A DNA stretch of 6,069 nucleotides from Anaerolineae bacterium (GTDB taxonomy: Bacteria; Chloroflexota; Anaerolineae; Aggregatilineales; Aggregatilineaceae). The translations under genes and the position numbers were made by a program. The stretch is taken from NCBI GenBank assembly GCA_020848665.1, contig JADLHR010000404.1:1-6069 (forward strand), written 5' to 3'. This document shows, in pieces, positions 1 through 4,054 of this stretch (the first letter of the stretch is position 1; each line of letters opens with the position of its first letter). The notes under the pieces are model-generated. The model saw only the letters and a list, made by a program, of their open reading frames with translations, was not told the origin of the DNA and ran no database searches.

Positions 1-719
1 GCATCGACCGCGTAGCCGTACAGGTTGAGGTAGGTATAGGTGCGCTGCGTCTCTTTGATGACCATCCGCTCCGGATTGATGACCAGGCGCAGGCTGCTGA
101 CCTCCGGATCGGAGAGCAGCAGGCGGACCCGGTCGAGCGTCGAGAACAGCCCGTCGATGCTGTCGAGCGTCGCCGCGTCGGGCAGGTCCGCGCCGATCAG
201 CGGCCTGGAGAGCGGGCGCAGCAGGCGGCCTGCGCCGCGCATCAGCGACATGATACGCTGAAACCACCAGCGTGAGGTATCGGGCAGGCTCAGCAGGCGC
301 AGCGTCTCGGCGGTCGGCGCGGCGTCTACGATCAGGACATCGTGCTGCCCCTCGTTGGCGTATTTGTTGATCCACAGCAGGTGGGCGCCTTCTTCCAGCC
401 CTGGCAGGATCGTGACCTCTTCGGCGACGATGTCCTGCACGCCGCCGCGCGCGCTGAGCACATCCAGCATATAGTTCTGGATGCGGCCCCAGTATTTGTC
501 CATCGAGTAGCGCGCATCGACCTCCTGCGCCCACAGGTTGTCGGCCAGCGGAACCGGCTCCGGCCCGATCTTCACGTCGAGCGAGTCGGCCAGCGAGTGC
601 GCGGTGTCGGTCGAGATCACGATCGTGCGCAGGCCCATTTCGGCGCAGCGCAGCGCGGTGGCGGCGGAGATGCTGGTTTTGCCAACCCCACCCTTGCCGG
701 TGTGTACGATAATGCGCAT
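1..719 (-). CDS. ArsA/Get3-family ATPase, N-terminal part (runs off the left edge)
   Basis: This gene encodes a deviant-Walker-A P-loop ATPase of the ArsA/TRC40/Get3 family. Relatives pump arsenite with ArsB, deliver tail-anchored membrane proteins, or have no assigned role in many bacteria. The reading frame starts at the ATG complementary to 717-719 and stays open to the window edge, giving 239 full codons. Visible motifs are the P-loop GKGGVGKT at residues 8-15, a switch I segment STDTAHSL at 36-43 (the family usually has STDPAH), and a switch II-like segment DAAPTAETLRLLSLP at 132-146. A conserved INPERM..KETQR segment lies near 214-226. A GAGGG Shine-Dalgarno lies 9 nt upstream. No arsenic gene (arsR, arsB, arsC, arsD) is visible here, so an arsenite role is unsupported. 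The C-terminal half is outside the window, so it is unknown whether the protein is a single or duplicated ArsA or carries the Get3 CxxC. Confidence 0.92.
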   Translation of the reverse strand, partial: MRIIVHTGKGGVGKTSISAATALRCAEMGLRTIVISTDTAHSLADSLDVKIGPEPVPLADNLWAQEVDARYSMDKYWGRIQNYMLDVLSARGGVQDIVAEEVTILPGLEEGAHLLWINKYANEGQHDVLIVDAAPTAETLRLLSLPDTSRWWFQRIMSLMRGAGRLLRPLSRPLIGADLPDAATLDSIDGLFSTLDRVRLLLSDPEVSSLRLVINPERMVIKETQRTYTYLNLYGYAVD

Positions 720-736
720 CGATAACGGCCCTCGTA

Positions 737-756
737 ACTTCCTGCTACTTCCTGCT
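737..756. repeat. Two tandem 10-bp repeats upstream of the ArsA-like gene
   Basis: The 10-mer ACTTCCTGCT occurs twice head to tail. Read on the minus strand, the direction of the ATPase gene, each copy is AGCAGGAAGT and contains a Shine-Dalgarno-like AGGA core, 18-37 nt upstream of the ATG. The true Shine-Dalgarno appears to be the closer GAGGG. The rest of the 277-bp gap between the ATPase start and the methyltransferase stop (720-996) holds no gene or convincing promoter that I can see, apart from the hairpin at 975-992. Confidence 0.6.
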
Positions 757-974
757 ACATCCCATCCAAACCTAACAGCGCCGCATTCTCCGCCGCACCG
801 TCTATTCGATCAGTACGCAGGGGCCGGGCAGATGGTGCGCGGCGCGGGAGTTTCCTACACAGATTTAACAGGGCGCGGTGAAAATCGGGCGCCGGGGCGA
901 GCGCGGGCACATGCGTGGAGAAGAAATTCGGAGACGACCCCCGTGGAAAAGGCCGCCCCCTGGAACGGAGAAAT

Positions 975-992
975 CGTGCGCTCCGGCGCACG
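975..992 (-). terminator. Hairpin just after the methyltransferase stop codon
   Basis: A perfect 7-bp stem, CGTGCGC with GCGCACG, surrounds a 4-base loop and begins 4 nt beyond the TAA of the methyltransferase gene. On the transcribed strand it is followed by ATTTCT, only a weak T-tract. It is therefore either a poor intrinsic terminator or an RNA 3'-end stabiliser. It separates the methyltransferase transcript from the ATPase gene downstream. Confidence 0.5.
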
Positions 993-996
993 CAGC

Positions 997-1695
997 TTAT
1001 GGATTCCCAACGCCGCGCTGGATCATGCCGACGGCGAGACCATCGCCGACCGGGATGATCGTCGATAGCAGCCGCTCGTCGCGGGCCATCGTTTGCAGCA
1101 GCTCGCGCGTGGCAAGCACCGCGTCATCAGGATCATCGCCGATCAGCCGGCCTTCGCGGAAGGCGTTGTGGCCGACGATCAGCGCGCCGCTGGGCAGATT
1201 TTCCAGCGCCCAGGCGAGATAAGCCGGGTAACCGGTCTTCTCGGCGTCAATAAACATCATGTCGAACGGCTCGCGCCGCGCCAGCATCGGCAGCGTTTCG
1301 TGAGCAGAGCCTTCGACGATTTCAATCAGGCCGTCCAGCCCGATCAGCTTGAAATGCTCGCGCGCGAGCCGCGCATGGACCGGCTCGACTTCCAGCGTCA
1401 CGACGCTGCCATCTTCGGGCACGGCGCGCGCCAGCCAGATCGTGCTGTATCCGGCCAGCGTGCCGACTTCGAGGATATGGCGTGCGCCGATCATCCGCGC
1501 CAGAAAATAGAGCATCTGGCCTTCTTCCGGACGTATCTGAATTTCCGGCAGTCCGAGTTCGCGCGTGCGCTGCCGGACTTGCGCCAGGACCTCGTCTTCG
1601 CGTGCGAACCACTCGCGCGTGAAGGCGACCAGCCCGCGCTGTGTCGCGTCGTCAAAGGTCAGAATGCGGTCGAGCCAGTCAGCGGAGGGAGACAT
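997..1695 (-). CDS. Class I SAM-dependent O-methyltransferase (O-methyltransferase family 3 / COMT-like)
   Basis: The 232-aa product matches the small soluble O-methyltransferases (PF01596 type: CCoAOMT, COMT and bacterial relatives), which methylate hydroxyls of catechol-like substrates using S-adenosylmethionine and usually a divalent metal. The length is typical. Residues 56-70 form the helix before motif I. Motif I is EVGTLAGYST at 76-85, the ribose-binding acidic strand is TLEVEP at 100-105, an EGSAHETLP loop lies at 128-136, and FIDAEKTGYPAYL at 148-160 carries the first metal or catalytic Asp (D150). The second metal motif, normally DN, reads HN here (H176-N177). The ATG has an upstream AGGGA about 7 nt away. 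The gene starts 33 bp after the membrane-protein stop on the same strand, so the two are probably co-transcribed. The substrate cannot be predicted from the sequence. Confidence 0.9.
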   Translation of the reverse strand: MSPSADWLDRILTFDDATQRGLVAFTREWFAREDEVLAQVRQRTRELGLPEIQIRPEEGQMLYFLARMIGARHILEVGTLAGYSTIWLARAVPEDGSVVTLEVEPVHARLAREHFKLIGLDGLIEIVEGSAHETLPMLARREPFDMMFIDAEKTGYPAYLAWALENLPSGALIVGHNAFREGRLIGDDPDDAVLATRELLQTMARDERLLSTIIPVGDGLAVGMIQRGVGNP

Positions 1696-1728
1696 CGGCA
1701 GTCCCTGTTCCTTACATCGGTAGTGTGG

Positions 1729-2142
1729 CTAGAAATTCGGCTCCCAGCGGCTGCCTCCACCCGGCAGCAGGGCGACGCCAACAAAGATAATTACCATCGT
1801 CGCAAGCACGATCAGCAGATCGTTGCGATAGCGCGTGATCTCCGGCGCGCCGCGCCAGCGCGCGGGCAGGTGGGCAACGATCGCGGCCACGATCATGACA
1901 GCCATGTGCTCGAAACGATAGCGCGGCCACAGATCGTGCTCGATTCCCTGCCAGATGAAATAGACCAGCCCGATCAGCACCTGAATATCGACGCTGATGC
2001 TGAACAGCAGCGTCAGCAGGCGGCTCGACCGGTCGTACTTCTGCCGTCCGAACAGCCCCACCGCCAGCCGCACAATCGCCGCGATTGCCAGCAGAACGAT
2101 GATCCAGCGCAAGTCGGAATGAATGCGGAACAACGTGCTCAT
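1729..2142 (-). CDS. Small four-helix integral membrane protein, function unknown
   Basis: This predicted 137-aa membrane protein starts at the ATG complementary to 2140-2142. A strong AGAGGAG Shine-Dalgarno sits 6 nt upstream, which rules out the longer open frame running back to 2373. Hydrophobic segments lie at about residues 11-31, 41-64, 78-92 and 107-125. The N-terminus has the pattern HSDLRW (H8), resembling the HSGLRW signature of small four-helix proteins sometimes annotated as cytochrome-b-like in Bacteroidetes. Other histidines are H69, H79 (in RFEHM) and H91. H79 and H91 flank helix 3, and with H8 they could in principle bind haem, but I cannot demonstrate this. The C-terminus is a short hydrophilic tail. 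The methyltransferase gene follows 33 bp downstream and is probably in the same transcript. No catalytic motif is recognised. Confidence 0.85.
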   Translation of the reverse strand: MSTLFRIHSDLRWIIVLLAIAAIVRLAVGLFGRQKYDRSSRLLTLLFSISVDIQVLIGLVYFIWQGIEHDLWPRYRFEHMAVMIVAAIVAHLPARWRGAPEITRYRNDLLIVLATMVIIFVGVALLPGGGSRWEPNF

Positions 2143-2241
2143 GCAGTGCTCCTCTGAGGAATGAGAAAAGCAGCCTGCGCCGCGCACCGGCATCTCAGCG
2201 CGTGACCCCCGGTGTTCTGACCAGGTGGCCTGGCTAGGGAG

Positions 2242-2247
2242 ATTGTA
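2242..2247 (-). promoter_or_regulatory. Possible -10 box for the membrane protein gene
   Basis: Read on the minus strand the sequence is TACAAT, matching TATAAT at five of six positions and lying about 100 nt upstream of the membrane protein ATG. No recognisable -35 box sits at the right distance. However, phased A-tracts lie immediately upstream (2271-2322), where bent DNA can assist weak promoters. An independent promoter is plausible because a terminator closes the previous gene. Confidence 0.3.
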
Positions 2248-2270
2248 AACAGGCCCGCGACGCTGCGCCC

Positions 2271-2322
2271 ACTGGCTAAAAGCAGAGAAAAGCAGCGAAA
2301 AGCAGCGAATAACAGCTAAAAA
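2271..2322. repeat. Degenerate 10-bp repeats carrying helically phased A-tracts
   Basis: Four in-register 10-bp units occupy 2281-2320: AGCAGAGAAA, AGCAGCGAAA, AGCAGCGAAT and AACAGCTAAA, preceded by a half-related unit at 2271-2280. A-tracts therefore begin near 2278, 2288, 2298, 2308 (interrupted) and 2318, close to one per helical turn. This arrangement is known to bend DNA. It lies between the terminator of the zinc-protein gene and the leader of the membrane protein gene, in otherwise GC-rich surroundings. Confidence 0.7.
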
Positions 2323-2339
2323 CCGCTTTTCTGCGGTTT
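2318..2339 (-). terminator. Rho-independent terminator of the zinc-protein gene
   Basis: On the minus strand, directly after the TAG of the zinc-protein gene, AAACCGC pairs with GCGGTTT (2333-2339 with 2320-2326) around the 6-base loop AGAAAA. The stem runs into a stretch of five T. The hairpin begins one base after the stop codon. Confidence 0.75.
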
Positions 2340-2588
2340 CTAGCTTATCCAGTCGCGGTGGTGCGCGTCCCACTCGCGGTGACGGTAGGCGTTTTTGCAG
2401 TCACGGCAGACGAGCGCGGTGTCCACGCGGCCTGTGTCGCGCCAGCGCCAGCGCACCCGCCCCATGTGGAATCGACAGACCGGACGATGGCAGACCGGGC
2501 AGTATTCGCCCTGGCTGAGGGAGGCGTCGCCATACTGGCGTTTTTCGGCCTCGTTCTGCTGGCAGATATGGCAAAATGGAACCGGCAT
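2340..2588 (-). CDS. Small protein with a cross-brace type zinc-binding pattern
   Basis: The 82-aa product has four metal-ligand pairs: C6-x2-C9, C30-x2-C33, C38-x2-H41 and C61-x2-C64. Extra histidines are at 70, 76 and 77. The central block CPVCHRPVCRFH has the C-x2-C-x4-C-x2-(C/H) spacing found in FYVE and related double-zinc cross-brace folds. The similarity is one of ligand spacing only, since the FYVE lipid-binding basic patch is absent. Residues 44-50 (RVRWRWR) are basic and aromatic and could contact nucleic acid or protein. The ATG has AAGGA about 6 nt upstream. Downstream is a clear terminator and upstream a TATAAT box, so it is probably a single-gene transcript. It could be a transcription- or translation-associated zinc protein or a structural zinc protein; no function is recognised. 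Confidence 0.75.
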   Translation of the reverse strand: MPVPFCHICQQNEAEKRQYGDASLSQGEYCPVCHRPVCRFHMGRVRWRWRDTGRVDTALVCRDCKNAYRHREWDAHHRDWIS

Positions 2589-2639
2589 ACAACGTCCTTA
2601 TAACTGGCGATTACATGGCGCGCTCAAAGGCAACGCGTT

Positions 2640-2645
2640 ATTATA
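2640..2645 (-). promoter_or_regulatory. -10 box for the zinc-protein gene
   Basis: The minus strand reads a perfect TATAAT, about 52 nt upstream of the zinc-protein ATG. The best -35 candidate, TTCCGA with a 16-bp spacer, is poor. That candidate overlaps the adapter-like segment at 2659-2677. Confidence 0.45.
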
Positions 2646-2658
2646 CCGGCTTCGCTGA

Positions 2659-2677
2659 AGATCGGAAGAGGCGGTTC
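2659..2677. other. Segment resembling a sequencing-adapter sequence
   Basis: The 12 bases AGATCGGAAGAG (2659-2670) are identical to the common Illumina adapter core. After one extra G, CGGTTC follows, as in the older paired-end adapter. Similarity stops at 2677. The left part also belongs to a natural-looking hairpin (2647-2666: CCGGCTTC, loop GCT, GAAG, bulged A, TCGG), so it may be genuine genomic sequence. Confidence 0.35.
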
Positions 2678-2720
2678 CGTACAACTCCGTCAAAGGGCCG
2701 ATCTGCGGCGCCCGGCACGC

Positions 2721-2729
2721 TGCTATAAT
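2721..2729 (+). promoter_or_regulatory. Extended -10 promoter of the secreted-protein gene
   Basis: TGC-TATAAT is a consensus extended -10 element (TGn followed by a perfect TATAAT). No good -35 box is seen, which is acceptable for extended -10 promoters. Predicted transcription would start near 2736, giving a leader of about 110 nt before the ATG at 2847. The predicted start falls inside the first copy of the 14-bp tandem repeat. Confidence 0.6.
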
Positions 2730-2733
2730 GTGC

Positions 2734-2764
2734 GTGAACATAGGGCGGGCGTGAACATAGGGCG
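2734..2764. repeat. Tandem 14-bp direct repeat at the predicted transcription start
   Basis: GTGAACATAGGGCG occurs at 2734-2747 and again, identically, at 2751-2764, separated by GGC, so the period is 17 bp. The first copy begins 5 bp after the -10 hexamer, so both copies overlap or immediately follow the predicted transcription start. That position suits a repressor operator or an RNA element in the early leader; it could also be a simple slippage duplication. Confidence 0.65.
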
Positions 2765-2846
2765 TGCAGCGTCTATTTGCCCAGGGGTGGTTCTTGGCCG
2801 CGCCAGTACGCTGAGACGATGCTGAAGATCATCAGGAGAAATCGAC

Positions 2847-3587
2847 ATGCGAAACCGGCTTGTAGTGAGTGCGATCCTGGCGGTGGCGCTGCTTAGCGCG
2901 GCGCTGCCTGTCGCTGCGCAGCAGGAAGATGCCTGTTTCAACAAAGGTGGTACCTGGAGCGTAGAAGAACAACGCTGCAAAATCTCGCTTACGGTTGAGG
3001 TCAATATCGACTATCCGCTGGAGCTGACGACGGCCTATCCGGTGATCGAAGAGGCGGTTGATCGTTTCCTCGTCGAAGAGCGCGCCATGTTCCTGGCGCC
3101 GCTGTCTGACCCGGAGTTTGTCTATTACAGCCCAGGTCCGATGACGCTGCTGGTGCAGTATGAGACTGAAAGCTTCTCCGAGGACTACCTGAGCCTGAAA
3201 TTCACCGTGTACACTTTCAGCGGTGGCGCGCACGGCATGACCTATTTCGAGACGATGACCTTCGATCTGGTGAAGGAAATCCAGCTTGCGCTGTCTGATC
3301 TGTTCCTGCCGGAGAAGGACTTCCTTGAGGTGATCGCGCCGATAGCGCAGGCCGCGGTGGCCGAGCAGCTTGGCGACATGGCTGACGCCGACTGGATTGC
3401 GCAGGGCGCCGGTCCCGTGCTGGAGAACTATCAGAACTGGATGCTGACGCCCGACGCGCTGGTGTTCACGTTCGAGCCGTACCAGGTGGCGGCCTACGCC
3501 GCCGGTCCGCAGACGGTGACGATCCCGCTGGCGGACATCGCGGATATTCTCGCGCCGGAGTTCGCCCCGGTAGGTGCGGCGCAGTAG
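2847..3587 (+). CDS. Secreted DUF4163/DUF3298 (RsiV-like extracellular domain) protein
   Basis: The 246-aa product has a Sec signal peptide: R2 and R4, a hydrophobic core at 5-20, and probable cleavage after VAA at 22-24. There is no lipobox Cys, so it is expected to be exported and soluble or cell-wall associated. C30 and C44 bracket the motif CFNKGGTW and could form a disulfide. Residues 48-110 fit a DUF4163-like half. The DUF3298 half includes YTFSGGAHGMTYFETMTFD (122-140), the helix region 152-185 and the closing LTPDALVFTFEPYQVAAYAAG at 200-220. The same domain forms the extracellular part of Bacillus RsiV, an anti-sigma factor that senses lysozyme. This protein lacks a transmembrane and cytoplasmic anti-sigma part, and no sigma factor gene is nearby. 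An AGGAG Shine-Dalgarno lies 8 nt before the ATG. Its function is unknown. Confidence 0.88.
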   Translation: MRNRLVVSAILAVALLSAALPVAAQQEDACFNKGGTWSVEEQRCKISLTVEVNIDYPLELTTAYPVIEEAVDRFLVEERAMFLAPLSDPEFVYYSPGPMTLLVQYETESFSEDYLSLKFTVYTFSGGAHGMTYFETMTFDLVKEIQLALSDLFLPEKDFLEVIAPIAQAAVAEQLGDMADADWIAQGAGPVLENYQNWMLTPDALVFTFEPYQVAAYAAGPQTVTIPLADIADILAPEFAPVGAAQ

Positions 3588-3605
3588 CTGGCAAGTCGAT
3601 CGCTC

Positions 3606-3636
3606 GCGTGAGGCAGCCGCCAGGGCTGTCTCACGC
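3606..3636 (+). terminator. Strong hairpin after the secreted-protein gene
   Basis: A 13-bp stem (3606-3618 with 3624-3636, one G-T wobble) closes a 5-base loop, 18 nt beyond the stop codon. No T-tract follows; the next bases are the TTGACA box of the following promoter. It is probably a transcript 3'-end structure or a rho-independent terminator lacking the usual T-run, and it is well placed to insulate the two genes. Confidence 0.5.
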
Positions 3637-3638
3637 CC

Positions 3639-3668
3639 TTGACAGGCGAGGCCGGCTTATTGTATTCT
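3639..3668 (+). promoter_or_regulatory. Sigma-70-type promoter of the RIO kinase leader
   Basis: A perfect -35 box TTGACA (3639-3644) is followed after 18 bp by TATTCT (3663-3668), which matches the -10 consensus at four of six positions. Predicted transcription starts near 3675, about 380 nt before the kinase start codon. Confidence 0.6.
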
Positions 3669-3700
3669 GATCGCGTTGTTCTGTGTCCATCGTTTATCGA

Positions 3701-3781
3701 GCGCAGCGCAGGAGGGAGCATCATGCTAACCCAATTGAGTGCCAGGCCCCGTGTGGGTCGTGGCTCGCCTGCGCTCTGCGC
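3701..3781 (+). promoter_or_regulatory. Stem-loop that encloses the short leader ORF and pairs with its ribosome binding site
   Basis: GCGC plus AGCGCAGG (3701-3712) is complementary to CCTGCGCT, a CT bulge and GCGC (3768-3781). The 5' arm ends in the first bases of the AGGAGGG Shine-Dalgarno of the leader ORF. The 3' arm lies within its last codons. Inside the loop a second hairpin forms, with GCCAGGCCC (3741-3749) pairing to GGGTC-g-TGGC (3755-3764). A ribosome finishing the ORF would cover the 3' arm. Confidence 0.45.
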
Positions 3782-3788
3782 CGCGTAA
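3723..3788 (+). CDS. Short leader ORF, 21 codons, upstream of the RIO kinase
   Basis: The ORF begins at an ATG preceded by AGGAGGGAG (3710-3718), one of the strongest Shine-Dalgarno matches in the window, and ends with TAA at 3786-3788. The peptide begins MLTQLSARPR and ends ALCAA. It has no membrane segment and no run of a single amino acid of the kind seen in classical attenuators, although it uses the usually rare codons CTA (Leu2) and AGG (Arg8) early on. It lies about 48 nt after the predicted transcription start and 266 nt before the kinase start codon. A regulatory leader peptide is the best reading; a free-standing microprotein or a chance ORF are the alternatives. Confidence 0.45.
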   Translation: MLTQLSARPRVGRGSPALCAA

Positions 3789-4054
3789 CGACGGTTCCTC
3801 GCAACCGCACGCCTTTTCTCATTACGCAGCCTCCATTCGCAGGCGGCCCTGACTCTGCCCGGTTGAGAGGGTGGCGTCACGTCCACTGGCCGCGCTGTGC
3901 CTGCTGGTGATTCGCCCGGCCCTGATCCGCTGAATTGACCCTCTCTCTCGACCCGCGCCCCCTGGCGCGCGGCGGTTCGTCCTGGTGACGCGCCGGTCTG
4001 ACTCAACCCAAATCGCAACATGGCTTTGCCAGACCTGAGAAGAGGAAATCACCC

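Larger units (their letters stand above)
3675..4054 (+). promoter_or_regulatory. Long structured 5' leader of the RIO kinase gene
   Basis: Apart from the short ORF listed separately, this 380-nt stretch has no credible gene, but it is rich in pairing. In order: a 12-bp stem with a 2-nt bulge (3701-3712 with 3768-3781) enclosing a 9-bp hairpin (3741-3749 with 3755-3764); CGGTT/AACCG (3792-3796 with 3803-3807), followed by a short T-rich run; GAGAGGGT with ACCCTCTC (3865-3872 with 3938-3945), enclosing GGCG-TCAC with GTGA-TT-CGCC (3873-3880 with 3907-3916); CGCGCC/GGCGCG (3954-3959 with 3964-3969), the second arm of which can alternatively pair with CGCGCC at 3989-3994; and GGTCTG/CAGACC (3995-4000 with 4030-4035), ending 5 nt before the kinase Shine-Dalgarno. 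I do not recognise a known riboswitch class. GC-rich sequence makes some of these pairings likely by chance. Confidence 0.5.

Noticed and set aside
1..719. Arsenic-resistance operon
   Set aside because: Only the ATPase is present and many bacterial ArsA relatives have no arsenic role. No arsB, arsC, arsD or arsR is visible, so the name is kept at family level.
538..1068. Plus-strand open frame of 176 codons across the ATPase start and the intergenic gap
   Set aside because: It is antisense to the ArsA-like gene, has low-complexity composition rich in Arg, Ser and Pro, has no Shine-Dalgarno, and exists because GC-rich coding DNA keeps other frames open.
1093..2157. Long plus-strand open frame of 354 codons
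   Set aside because: It lies antisense to both the O-methyltransferase and the membrane protein, whose products have clear family motifs or membrane helices. Its own product is an Arg/Gln/His-rich shadow with no domain.
2221..2233. CCAGGTGGCCTGG inverted repeat as a possible operator
   Set aside because: The arms are only 5 bp and common in GC-rich DNA; there is no second copy nearby and no well-supported promoter in the right position.
1729..2373. Longer 214-codon version of the membrane protein
   Set aside because: The extra N-terminus would be translated through the terminator and phased A-tracts and is compositionally odd. The ATG at 2142 has a strong AGAGGAG at ideal spacing.
3683..3910. 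Plus-strand 75-codon open frame in the kinase leader
   Set aside because: It has a non-ATG start without a Shine-Dalgarno and an implausible composition, and it overlaps the better-supported 21-codon ORF in another frame.
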